A stretch of DNA of 64,000 nt from Enterobacter sp. SA187 (GTDB taxonomy: Bacteria; Pseudomonadota; Gammaproteobacteria; Enterobacterales; Enterobacteriaceae). A program made the position numbers and the translations under genes. Shown one piece after another: positions 17,358 to 26,019 of the stretch; the first letter of the stretch is position 1, and each line of letters begins with the position of its first letter. The notes below the pieces were generated by a model. It did not search any database. It was not told where the DNA came from and saw only the letters and a program-made list of their open reading frames with translations. The stretch covers positions 4,365,598 to 4,429,597 of the forward strand of contig NZ_CP019113.1 in NCBI RefSeq assembly GCF_001888805.2, written 5' to 3'.

Positions 17358-19019
17358 ATGTTGGCACAACTGACCATCAGCAACTTTGCAATCGTACGTG
17401 AGCTTGAAATTGATTTTCACAGCGGGATGACCGCCATCACCGGGGAAACCGGTGCCGGTAAGTCTATTGCTATTGATGCGCTCGGTCTGTGCCTCGGCGG
17501 TCGCGCCGACGCTGACATGGTGCGCACCGACGCCTCGCGCGCCGATCTCTGCGCCCGCTTCTCCCTTAAAGACACTCCTGCCGCGCTGCGCTGGCTCGAA
17601 GCTAATCAGCTTGAAGACGGACGTGAGTGTTTACTTCGTCGCGTGATCAGCAGCGATGGACGTTCCCGTGGCTTTATTAACGGTACGGCCGTTCCCCTCT
17701 CGCAACTGCGCGAGCTGGGACAACTGCTCATCCAGATCCATGGCCAGCACGCCCATCAGCAGTTAATCAAACCTGAACATCAGAAATCCCTGCTCGATGG
17801 CTATGCCGGTGAGTCGGTGCTGATGCAGCAGATGGCGGAACATTACCGTCAGTGGAATCTGAGCTGCCGCGAACTGGCGCAGCATCAGCAGCTCAGCCAG
17901 GAGCGCAGCGCGCGCGCTGAACTGCTGCACTATCAGTTGAAAGAGCTGAATGAATTTAACCCGCAGACGGGCGAATTCGAGCAGATCGACGAAGAGTACA
18001 AACGTCTGGCTAACAGCGGTCAGTTGCTCAGCACCAGCCAGAGTGCGCTTAACCTGCTGGCGGACGATGATGACGCCAACCTGCAAAGCCAGCTGTATAC
18101 CGCGCGCCAGCTGGTGACAGAGCTGGCGGGTATGGACACGAAACTTTCTGGCGTACTCGATATGCTGGAAGAGGCTGCCATTCAGATCAGCGAAGCCAGC
18201 GAAGAGCTGCGTCATTACTGCGATCGCCTCGATCTCGATCCAAACCGTCTTTTTGAGCTGGAACAGCGCATCGCGAAGTATATTTCGCTGGCGCGTAAGC
18301 ATCACATCAGCCCGGAAGAGCTGTCACAGTTCCATCAGAATCTGCTGGACGAACAGCAACTGCTGGACGATCAGGCCGACTCGCAGGAAACCCTGTCGCT
18401 GGCGGTGCAAAAACACCATCAACAGGCGCTGGCTACCGCGCAGCAACTGCATGCCGAACGCGTGAAGTATGCGCAGGAGCTGGGTGGGTTAATCACTGAA
18501 AGTATGCACTCACTTTCGATGCCGCACGGCGTGTTTAACATCGACGTCAGTTTCGATGACCGTCATTTAACCCAGGAAGGCGCGGATCGTATTGAGTTCC
18601 GGGTGACCACTAACCCGGGTCAGCCGTTGCAGCCGATTTCAAAAGTGGCCTCCGGTGGTGAGCTTTCGCGTATCGCGCTGGCCATCCAGGTGATCACCGC
18701 CCGTAAAATGGAAACCCCGGCGCTGATTTTCGATGAAGTGGATGTGGGGATCAGCGGCCCGACCGCGGCGGTGGTTGGCAAACTGCTGCGCCAGCTGGGC
18801 GAATCCACGCAGGTAATGTGCGTCACCCACCTGCCGCAGGTGGCGGGTTGCGGGCATCACCACTTCTATGTCAGTAAAGAGACGGACGGCGCCATGACCG
18901 AAACGCACATGCAGCCGCTGGACAAACGCGCCCGTCTGCAGGAGCTGGCGCGTCTGCTGGGTGGCAGCGAAGTTACCCGTAATACGCTGGCAAACGCCAA
19001 AGAGCTGCTGGCGGCCTAA
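17358..19019 (+). CDS. recN: DNA repair protein RecN
   Basis: SMC-like ATPase of the SOS response that helps double-strand break repair. The 553 residues equal the E. coli length. Walker A is GETGAGKS (residues 29-36); two long coiled-coil arms span about 150-370; the ABC signature KVASGGELSRIALA and Walker B PALIFDEVDVGIS come near 440-460. Two LexA boxes upstream show strong damage control. Confidence 0.97.
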   Translation: MLAQLTISNFAIVRELEIDFHSGMTAITGETGAGKSIAIDALGLCLGGRADADMVRTDASRADLCARFSLKDTPAALRWLEANQLEDGRECLLRRVISSDGRSRGFINGTAVPLSQLRELGQLLIQIHGQHAHQQLIKPEHQKSLLDGYAGESVLMQQMAEHYRQWNLSCRELAQHQQLSQERSARAELLHYQLKELNEFNPQTGEFEQIDEEYKRLANSGQLLSTSQSALNLLADDDDANLQSQLYTARQLVTELAGMDTKLSGVLDMLEEAAIQISEASEELRHYCDRLDLDPNRLFELEQRIAKYISLARKHHISPEELSQFHQNLLDEQQLLDDQADSQETLSLAVQKHHQQALATAQQLHAERVKYAQELGGLITESMHSLSMPHGVFNIDVSFDDRHLTQEGADRIEFRVTTNPGQPLQPISKVASGGELSRIALAIQVITARKMETPALIFDEVDVGISGPTAAVVGKLLRQLGESTQVMCVTHLPQVAGCGHHHFYVSKETDGAMTETHMQPLDKRARLQELARLLGGSEVTRNTLANAKELLAA

Positions 19020-19096
19020 ACTTTTTCAGCAATTCAGAGTCATAGTGAAACATTAAATCGCCGTAAGACCGGATACTGCTACACATACACCTTCAG

Positions 19097-19381
19097 GCAG
19101 CCAACGATGAGGCAGCCTGAAGGATGAAGTGTATACACAAAAGCATTCAGGTTGCATCAAGGCGGCAAGCGAACGAATCCCCGGGAGCATAGTTCACTAT
19201 GTGACTGGGGTGAGTGAACGCAGCCAACGACGAGGCAGCCTGAAGGATGAAGTGTAATTACACAAAAGCATTCAGGTTGCATCAAGGCGGCAAGCGAACG
19301 AATCCCCGGGAGCATAGTTCACTATGTGACTGGGGTGAGTGAACGCAGCCAACGACGAGGCAGCCTGAAGGATGAAGTGTA
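19097..19381. repeat. Tandem palindromic intergenic repeats, 125-bp period
   Basis: Two copies of a 111-bp unit (19146-19256 and 19271-19381) are essentially identical, with a partial copy of the unit's right end at 19097-19132 in front. Each unit starts TTCAGGTTGCATCAAGGCGG and ends with the near complement GCCTGAAGGATGAAGTGTA, so each can fold into one long hairpin. The centre is GGGAGCATAGTTCACTATGTGAC. Lying between recN and bamE, they resemble dispersed enterobacterial palindromic elements. No ORF is present. Confidence 0.85.
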
Positions 19382-19472
19382 TAAAGGTTTTAATGTGACT
19401 AAAGGTCTATTATCATCGGCATATTACCAATGAGCCGCGTACTGCTCTGGCCCGAAAAGGAATGAAATCACT

Positions 19473-19814
19473 ATGCGCTGTAAAACGCTGACTGCTGCCG
19501 CAGCGGTTCTTCTGATGTTGACCGCAGGTTGTTCCACTCTGGAGCGAGTGGTGTACCGTCCTGATATTAATCAGGGCAACTACCTGGCACCTAACGACGT
19601 ATCAAAAATCCGTATCGGTATGACGCAACAACAGGTTGCTTACGCGCTCGGCACGCCGATGGTGACCGATCCGTTCGGTACTAACACCTGGTTCTACGTC
19701 TTCCGTCAGCAACCCGGCCATGAAGATGTGACGCAGCAGACCCTGACGCTGACCTTTAACAGCAACGGCGTTCTGACCAACATCGATAACAAGCCTGCCC
19801 TGACTTCGCAGTAA
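19473..19814 (+). CDS. bamE: Outer membrane assembly lipoprotein BamE (SmpA)
   Basis: Lipoprotein subunit of the BAM complex that inserts beta-barrel proteins. The 113 residues equal the E. coli length. A signal peptide ends in the lipobox LTAGC, with Cys-20 as the lipid anchor. The SmpA/OmlA fold shows YLAPNDVSKIRIGMT and GTNTWFYVFRQQPG. A TAAGGGTACAG tail leads into a strong terminator. Confidence 0.97.
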   Translation: MRCKTLTAAAAVLLMLTAGCSTLERVVYRPDINQGNYLAPNDVSKIRIGMTQQQVAYALGTPMVTDPFGTNTWFYVFRQQPGHEDVTQQTLTLTFNSNGVLTNIDNKPALTSQ

Positions 19815-19829
19815 GGGTACAGAAAAACA

Positions 19830-19856
19830 AAAAGGTGCTCATGAGCACCTTTTTTT
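19830..19856 (+). terminator. Bidirectional terminator between bamE and rnfH
   Basis: AAAAGGTGCTCATGAGCACCTTTTTT is a near-perfect palindrome with A- and T-runs, suited to ending both convergent transcripts. Confidence 0.9.
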
Positions 19857-19872
19857 ATGGCCTGCGAAACCC

Positions 19873-20169
19873 TTACTTCTCTTTGTCCGCGCTTTTTTCT
19901 GCCCGCTTGCGACGCAGCTCTTTCGGATCGGCGATCAGCGGGCGGTAAATCTCAACGCGATCGCCATCGTGCAGCTCGTCGGCCAGCTTCACCGGGCGGC
20001 TGAAAATACCGACTTTGTTTCCGGTCAGCGAAATATCCGGCCGCAGTTCCAGCAGCCCGGAGGCGCGGATTGCCTCTTCAACGGTTGCGCCCTCGTTCAG
20101 CGTAACCCGTTGCAGATACTGCTTTTCCGGCAGCGCATAGGCCACTTCTACCACCATCTTACCCGGCAC
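19873..20169 (-). CDS. rnfH: RnfH family ubiquitin-like protein
   Basis: A 98-residue protein with a beta-grasp, ubiquitin-related fold (YfjF in E. coli). Family sequences VEVAYALPEKQYLQRVTL, GATVEEAIRASGLLEL and GDRVEIYRPLIADPKELRR are kept; the last few residues differ from E. coli. Its biochemical role is not known. It overlaps the end of ratA by 11 bp, so the two are translationally coupled. Confidence 0.95.
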   Translation of the reverse strand: MPGKMVVEVAYALPEKQYLQRVTLNEGATVEEAIRASGLLELRPDISLTGNKVGIFSRPVKLADELHDGDRVEIYRPLIADPKELRRKRAEKSADKEK

Positions 20170-20596
20170 TGTAAACCTCTTTGGCGCGATGGGTAAAGGC
20201 CTGCACCATGTTCATCGCCAGCTCTTTAAAGATGCGGCCAAACGCCAGTTCAATGAGTTTATTGGTGAATTCAAAATCAAGCTGAAACTCGACGCGGCAG
20301 GCCTCGGGGCTGAGCGGGGTAAACTTCCAGCCGCCCATCAGCTTTTTGAAAGGGCCATCGACCAGGTGCATCAAAATGCTTTGATTGCTGGTCAATGTAT
20401 TGCGTGTGGTAAACGTTTTACTGATGCCCGCTTTCGAAACATCCACGGCGGCGGTCATCTGCGTCGGACCGGACTCCAGCACGCGGCTACCGGTGCAGCC
20501 GGGCAAGAACTCCGGATAGGACTTCACGTCGTTTACTAACTGATACATCTGTTCTGCGCTGTAAGGCACTAACGCAGATCGGCTAATCTGAGGCAT
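20159..20596 (-). CDS. ratA: Ribosome association toxin RatA (PasT), START-like
   Basis: A 145-residue START/polyketide cyclase-like protein; in E. coli RatA is reported to bind 50S subunits and block 70S formation, while related COQ10 proteins bind quinones. The start at 20596 is chosen because AGGAAAACGCT precedes the ATG and the protein begins MPQISRSALVPYSAEQMYQL. A longer frame to 20635 exists and is used in some E. coli annotations. It is divergent from smpB and coupled to rnfH. Confidence 0.93.
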   Translation of the reverse strand: MPQISRSALVPYSAEQMYQLVNDVKSYPEFLPGCTGSRVLESGPTQMTAAVDVSKAGISKTFTTRNTLTSNQSILMHLVDGPFKKLMGGWKFTPLSPEACRVEFQLDFEFTNKLIELAFGRIFKELAMNMVQAFTHRAKEVYSAG

Positions 20597-20752
20597 AGCG
20601 TTTTCCTGGGATCTACACCCTATAAATAATAACATCTCCCTCCCAGGAAAGGAAAACGCTTAGCCGCAACTCGTGCTAATATAACGCGTTACACCTCGCA
20701 GGACGGAATGGGGTGTTTTTATAACATCAGATTACCTATACTGAGCGGCATT

Positions 20753-21235
20753 ATGACCAAGAAAAAAGCACACAAACCTGGCTCAGCCACCATCGCGCTC
20801 AACAAGCGCGCCCGCCATGAATATTTTATCGAAGATGAATTTGAAGCGGGTCTGGCCCTGCAGGGCTGGGAAGTTAAATCGCTGCGCGCCGGCAAAGCCA
20901 ATATCAGCGACAGCTATGTCATCCTGATCGATGGCGAAGCTTTCCTGTTTGGCGCCAACTTTACGCCGATGGCCGTCGCCTCCACCCATGTGGTCTGCGA
21001 TCCCACCCGTACCCGTAAACTGCTGCTGAACCAGCGCGAGCTGGATACGCTGTATGGCCGCATCAACCGCGATGGTTATACGGTGGTGGCGCTGTCACTT
21101 TACTGGAAGAACGCCTGGTGCAAAGTGAAAATCGGCGTGGCGAAAGGTAAGAAGCAGCACGACAAGCGTAACGATGTGAAAGATAAAGAGTGGGCGGTGG
21201 ATAAAGCCCGCATTATGAAACACGCGGGCCGTTAA
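20753..21235 (+). CDS. smpB: SsrA-binding protein SmpB
   Basis: Binds tmRNA and brings it to stalled ribosomes for trans-translation; its partner ssrA lies 17.7 kb downstream in this window. The start at 20753 gives 160 residues beginning MTKKKAHKPGSATIALNKRA, the E. coli length; an upstream ATG at 20708 has no support. The oligonucleotide-binding core and the C-terminal helix segment KEWAVDKARIMKHAGR are intact. Confidence 0.97.
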   Translation: MTKKKAHKPGSATIALNKRARHEYFIEDEFEAGLALQGWEVKSLRAGKANISDSYVILIDGEAFLFGANFTPMAVASTHVVCDPTRTRKLLLNQRELDTLYGRINRDGYTVVALSLYWKNAWCKVKIGVAKGKKQHDKRNDVKDKEWAVDKARIMKHAGR

Positions 21236-21287
21236 ATCCGTGCGTCTCCCCTCACCCCGGCCCTGATTTGCCGGGAGGGGGGCGAAA

Positions 21288-22457
21288 TTACCGCTCCCGC
21301 AATGCCTCGTTGACCTTGTTCAGCGGCTTGATCAGATAATCCATTACCGTTTTCTGTCCGGTCTTGATCTCCACGTTCGCCACCATACCCGGTAAAATCG
21401 GGAAGCTTTTGCCGCTCTTGTTATGCAGCTCGGCTTTTGAGGTGCGCACATACACCCGGTAATAAAACTGATCCCGCTTCACCTCATCCTGCAACGTATC
21501 CGGCGATACCACTTCCACCTTGCCGCTTAAATCCCCGTAAATTGACGAATCATAGGCCGTCACCTTTACGGTAGCCGGTAAGCCCGGACGGATATAGGCA
21601 ATATCCCGCGGATTGATGCGCGTCTCAACTAACAGCTGATCTTCTAACGGCACGATCTCCATCAGCTTGCCGCCCGGTTGCAGCACGCCGCCGACGGTGG
21701 TCACCTGAATGTCTTTCACGATGCCGCGCACCGGCGAAAACAGCGAGGCGCGATCCACCTGGTCCGCTTTACCGGACATTACCTGGATCTGCGCGTCCAG
21801 ATCGGCATTGTTTTTCACCTGCTCCTCGCGGGCGCGCACCGCAAACTGGTTACGGGCATCGTCGATTTTGCCCTGCAACTCGGCGGCCTGCCGTTGCAGG
21901 CGGATCACCTCCACCTGGCTCGCCGCCCCTTTGGCCACCAGCGGCTGCGTCAGACGCAGCTCCGACATCACCAGCTGATAGGTTTTTTGCAGATTCGCTA
22001 CCGTCTCATTGAGGTTTCGCCGCCGCGACTCATACAGCTGCCGCTCACGGGCCACCAGGTCCGGCTCGCGCATTGACTCGGCGCTAAAGCGCAGCGGCTC
22101 GCCGGTCAGTTCGGAACGCAGACGCTCGCTGGAGGCGCGCAGCGTGCGCACCCGTGACGCCGCCTCGCCGTAGTTCGACTGAAAACGGGTAGGATCGAGG
22201 CGCGCCAGCAGCTGCCCGCGTTCGACAATATCCCCCTCTTTCACCAGCAGGCCGCTGACAATGCCGCCGTCGAGGCTGTCGATCACCTGCGCGTGGCTGG
22301 AGGGGGTGATCTTGCCGGTGCCGACCGTCACTTCATCCAGCACCGCCCACCAGGCCCAGACGACAAAAAACAGCAGACCGATCAGCGTCAGCCAGATCAC
22401 CGAGGAGTAAAAGCGGCCCTGGCGCGCCAGATCGTCCTGCATACTTAATTGACTCAT
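21288..22457 (-). CDS. Type I secretion membrane fusion protein, HlyD family
   Basis: Periplasmic adaptor linking the inner membrane ABC transporter to the TolC-like pore; in Salmonella the equivalent gene belongs to bapBCD. The 389 residues have one helix near 18-37 (VIWLTLIGLLFFVVWAWWAVL), a lipoyl-like half at GGIVSGLLVKEGDIVERGQ, a long coiled-coil hairpin from about 95 to 225, and a C-terminal barrel-sandwich domain ending in PGMVANVEIKTGQKTVMDYL. It is the last gene of the adhesin operon, 10 bp after the ABC gene. Confidence 0.93.
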   Translation of the reverse strand: MSQLSMQDDLARQGRFYSSVIWLTLIGLLFFVVWAWWAVLDEVTVGTGKITPSSHAQVIDSLDGGIVSGLLVKEGDIVERGQLLARLDPTRFQSNYGEAASRVRTLRASSERLRSELTGEPLRFSAESMREPDLVARERQLYESRRRNLNETVANLQKTYQLVMSELRLTQPLVAKGAASQVEVIRLQRQAAELQGKIDDARNQFAVRAREEQVKNNADLDAQIQVMSGKADQVDRASLFSPVRGIVKDIQVTTVGGVLQPGGKLMEIVPLEDQLLVETRINPRDIAYIRPGLPATVKVTAYDSSIYGDLSGKVEVVSPDTLQDEVKRDQFYYRVYVRTSKAELHNKSGKSFPILPGMVANVEIKTGQKTVMDYLIKPLNKVNEALRER

Positions 22458-22467
22458 GGCGTTCTCC

Positions 22468-24600
22468 TTATGCGACTGACGAGACGCTGCTGTTGCGCAC
22501 CGCCTGCTTGATCAGCGTATCGCGCGGCCCGTCGGCAACGATTTTGCCGTTCTCCATTACCACAATGCGGTCCACCAGATTGAGCAGCGCCGGACGGTGC
22601 GTCACCAGTACCAGCGTGCGCCCGGTCAGCCACTGGGAGAGCTGGCGGATCACCCAGGCCTCCAGTTGCTCATCCATCGACGCGGTGGGCTCATCCATCA
22701 GCACAATCTGCGGATTGCGCACGATCAGGCGGCTTAACAGCACCATCTGCCGCTGCCCGCCGGACAGCCCGCGCCCGCCCTCGTTAATTAACCTGTCGAG
22801 GCTGGCGGCATCCTGCTGCACCATGCCGATCGCCCCGCTGATGCGCAGCGCCTGGATCAGCTCCGCTTCGGTGGCGTGGGGATGGCCGAGCATCAGGTTT
22901 TGTCGCAGCGTGCCAAAAAACAGCCGCGAATCCTGGGAAAGGTACCCCAGCTGGCGACGTACATCGCCAGGATCGATATGCGCCATATCCACGCCATCAA
23001 TGATCACTTTGCCCTTACTGGCCTGCGCCTGACCGGAGAGCAGTTTCAGCAGGGTGGATTTTCCGGCGCCGGTTTTGCCGAGGATCGCCACGCGCTCGCC
23101 GGGCTTGATCGTAAGTTCCGGGATCTGCACCGCCTGCTCGCCCTTTTCCACATCGTAGCTGTACTGCACCTGCTGCATCTGGAAATGGCCTGCCAGCACC
23201 GGGCAGTGCGCCATTTTTTCCCCCGCGGTTTTATCCAGCGGTTTTTTCAGCAGATCGTTCAGGCCGTTCATCGCCGTTTTGGCGTGCTGCCAGCGGGAGA
23301 ACACCATAGTGAGCTGCATCAGCGGCGCGATGGTACGCGACGACAGCAAACTACAGGCCACCAGCGTCCCGGTGGTGATACTGCCTTCCATCACCAGATA
23401 GCAGCCGAACACCAGCATCCCGGCGTAGGTAATTTGCTGCACGGTGGAGGCCCATCCGCTGAGCCGCGCGCCCCATACGCGCTGCTTCATGCCGATCCCC
23501 GCGCCTACCGCATGAGTGTGTTCCCACTGGCGCTGGAAATAGGGTTCCGCCTGGAGCGCTTTGATGTCTTCCACCCCTTCGATGGACTCTACCAGCACCG
23601 CGTTACGAATGGCGCTTTCGCGCATCCCCTCTTTGGCCAGTTTCGCCATTGGCCACTGCACCAGGATGCCGGGGATCACGATCAGCGGAATAGCGATCAG
23701 CGGGATCGCCACCAGCGGGCCGCCCACCAGCGTCATAATGCCGAGGAACAGCAGCACGAACGGAATGTCCATCGCCGCGCCGACGGTGGTGGAGGTCAGC
23801 AGCTCGCGCACCTGATCGATTTCACGCAGCTGGGAAATAAACGAACCGGTGGATTTCGGACGGGCATCGTTTTTGATCGCCAGCGCGCGGGCAAAAAACA
23901 GCGACGAGACGTTGAGATCGATATGCTTACCCATAATGTCCGACACATGGGTACGGGCGAGACGAATAAAAAACTCCAGCAGGGCGGCGAACAGCACGCC
24001 GATAAACAGCACCCACAGCGTGGGGATCGACTGGGCCGGGATCACCCGGTCGTACACCTGCATAGAGAATAAAATCCCCGCCAGCGCCAGCACGTTGCCG
24101 AGCAGTGAGGCGAGCGCGATCTCCGACAGCTTGCGTCCGCTGTGGCGAAAGTGCCGCCAGAACCAGTGCGCTTCCCAGGGTTTGGTGAAATCATCAATGC
24201 GCGCATCGCGGCCACGGGCGGCAATGCCCAGCATCACCACCTCCGGCCTGACGCGGGTGAGCAGCGTTTCCAGCGGCTCTTCGCGCACCAGATCGCCCCC
24301 TTCCGACAACCAGTAGGTCGCCAGCCCGTCGGCGTCAATAGACTCCAGCAGCATCAACTCCCCGGACTCCAGCTGGACGATCACCGGCAGGTTTTGCGCG
24401 TTCCAGCGCATACGCTCCAGCGGCACCGTGCGCACCTGTAGCCCCATCAGGCCGCTTAAGCGCTCCAGCCGGGCGCTCTGCGGCAGCGCTTCAAACCAGC
24501 GCATTTGCTGGCGCACCGCGGGGGCATCGGCAGGCAGGCCGAATCGACCCGCCGCGCGCACCATGACATTGATCCAGCTTTCGGTATCAGGCTCTTGCAT
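22468..24600 (-). CDS. Type I secretion ABC transporter, LapB/BapA-system type
   Basis: A 710-residue exporter half-transporter. Residues 1-135 form a C39-like domain that lacks the catalytic Cys, as in LapB and HlyB, so it binds but does not cleave. Six membrane segments lie at about 165-430. The nucleotide-binding domain has Walker A ILGKTGAGKST, signature GRGLSGGQRQ, Walker B PQIVLMDEPTAS and the H-loop VTHRP, all intact. With the HlyD and TolC-like neighbours it should export the giant adhesin encoded upstream. Confidence 0.94.
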   Translation of the reverse strand: MQEPDTESWINVMVRAAGRFGLPADAPAVRQQMRWFEALPQSARLERLSGLMGLQVRTVPLERMRWNAQNLPVIVQLESGELMLLESIDADGLATYWLSEGGDLVREEPLETLLTRVRPEVVMLGIAARGRDARIDDFTKPWEAHWFWRHFRHSGRKLSEIALASLLGNVLALAGILFSMQVYDRVIPAQSIPTLWVLFIGVLFAALLEFFIRLARTHVSDIMGKHIDLNVSSLFFARALAIKNDARPKSTGSFISQLREIDQVRELLTSTTVGAAMDIPFVLLFLGIMTLVGGPLVAIPLIAIPLIVIPGILVQWPMAKLAKEGMRESAIRNAVLVESIEGVEDIKALQAEPYFQRQWEHTHAVGAGIGMKQRVWGARLSGWASTVQQITYAGMLVFGCYLVMEGSITTGTLVACSLLSSRTIAPLMQLTMVFSRWQHAKTAMNGLNDLLKKPLDKTAGEKMAHCPVLAGHFQMQQVQYSYDVEKGEQAVQIPELTIKPGERVAILGKTGAGKSTLLKLLSGQAQASKGKVIIDGVDMAHIDPGDVRRQLGYLSQDSRLFFGTLRQNLMLGHPHATEAELIQALRISGAIGMVQQDAASLDRLINEGGRGLSGGQRQMVLLSRLIVRNPQIVLMDEPTASMDEQLEAWVIRQLSQWLTGRTLVLVTHRPALLNLVDRIVVMENGKIVADGPRDTLIKQAVRNSSVSSVA

Positions 24601-24609
24601 TACTGCTCC

Positions 24610-25947
24610 TTAAAGTGAAGGCAGGGTATCGCCAATAGTGCGGCTGCGTTCAATGCCCAGCATATCCAGCAGATTATCTGCGGCGCCGGCATAACGGACG
24701 GCGGCGTCCCAGGCGTCATAGCGCGCAGTGATCGAGGCCGTGTCTGCCTGAAAGACATCCTGTTCAATACTCAGAAGATCGTTGAGGCTGCGCTTGCTGA
24801 GACGATACTCATCGCGGTACACCTCGCGGGCGCGATCGGCGCTGATAAACTGCGCGTCCCCTGCCCGCTGGCGCTGCTGCGCCCCGGTGAGATCCGCCCA
24901 GGCGGTGGCGGCGCGCTGATTCATCTCCAGTTTGCTGGCCTCCACCTGGGCGCGGGCGTTGGCGCGGTCGCCTTCTGCCGCATCCACCCGCGCGCTGACC
25001 GCACCGCCCTGATAGAGGGGCGCGTCCACGACAAGCTGCACCTGATCATCCCAGTAGCTGCTGTTTTCGTTCTGATAACGGGTTCGTCCCGCCTGTACCG
25101 ACACCGTCGGCCAGTGCTGGGCCTGCACCTGACGGATGCGCTGTTCCGCCGCCAGCTGTTTCGACTGGGCGCTGCGCACGGCATTGCTGCGCTCGTACGG
25201 CAGCGATTTGAGGGTAATTTTTTGTTTCATCAGATCGTCAGGCAGATCCGGCAGCGTATCCGACACCACGCCGGTCAGCACGCTCAGGGCAGCCTGCGCG
25301 GAGCGGGTCTGGGCTTCGTACTGTGCGAGCGTGGCGTTCAGCCCGGCGATGCGCGTCTGCGCCTGTAAGACGTCAGACTGCGAGCTCAGCCCGGCCTGGG
25401 CGCGCAGATCCGCCATCTCCTGCACCGCCTTCAGTGAGGCGATATTTTTACGCGCCGCGTCCGCCAGCGCCTGATGACGCTTAACCTGCAAGTAAGTTTG
25501 CAGCGTCTCCATGCCGACTTCATTAAGCGCATTGTAGAGATCGTAACGGTAGGCATCCGACAGCTCATGCTGCTCGTCAATGCTGCCGCCGGTTTTACCA
25601 AAGTCGTAAATCAGCTGTTTTAAGCTGACGCCCCCCGCGCCATTACTGCTCAGCGAGCCCGCCGAATCGGTACGGTGCGAACGTCCGACGTTCCCCTGTA
25701 AAGACACCTGTGGAAACCATGCGCTTTCCGCTTCGGAAAGATTGGCTTTTCCCACCTGGATTTGCGCCGCCGCCTGAGCAATTTTTGGATTGCGGGCGAA
25801 GGCGCGCAAAATAGCCTCTTTGATGGTCAGCTGCGCCTGGAATTGCTCGCCGGGCGCGGTCTGCCACTGATACTCCTCAGCCCAGGCTGGCAGTATCGCT
25901 GTTCCGGGCACTGCCAGCAGCAACAGCCCTATCGTCGCTAATTTCAT
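24610..25947 (-). CDS. TolC-family outer membrane channel of the adhesin secretion system
   Basis: A 445-residue outer membrane efflux protein. It has a Sec signal peptide ending near AWAEE, then two OEP repeats with long periplasmic helices (AFARNPKIAQAAAQIQVGKA and, later, SAQSKQLAAEQRIRQVQAQ). The LIYDFGKTGGSID and APLYQGGAVSARVDAAE segments are typical of the family. It is 72 bp after the adhesin and 9 bp before the ABC gene, so the operon encodes its own exit pore rather than relying on housekeeping TolC. Confidence 0.93.
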   Translation of the reverse strand: MKLATIGLLLLAVPGTAILPAWAEEYQWQTAPGEQFQAQLTIKEAILRAFARNPKIAQAAAQIQVGKANLSEAESAWFPQVSLQGNVGRSHRTDSAGSLSSNGAGGVSLKQLIYDFGKTGGSIDEQHELSDAYRYDLYNALNEVGMETLQTYLQVKRHQALADAARKNIASLKAVQEMADLRAQAGLSSQSDVLQAQTRIAGLNATLAQYEAQTRSAQAALSVLTGVVSDTLPDLPDDLMKQKITLKSLPYERSNAVRSAQSKQLAAEQRIRQVQAQHWPTVSVQAGRTRYQNENSSYWDDQVQLVVDAPLYQGGAVSARVDAAEGDRANARAQVEASKLEMNQRAATAWADLTGAQQRQRAGDAQFISADRAREVYRDEYRLSKRSLNDLLSIEQDVFQADTASITARYDAWDAAVRYAGAADNLLDMLGIERSRTIGDTLPSL

Positions 25948-26019
25948 GATCCCACCTTTGGCTGCCCGTGGTGATATTTTACGTTCCCTCGCCTCGTCCC
26001 TGAGGCTGCGATCCGGTCA

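Noticed and set aside
19097..19381. Repeats near bamE as a CRISPR array or insertion sequence
   Set aside because: Spacers between units are nearly identical and only about 14 bp, and there is no transposase.
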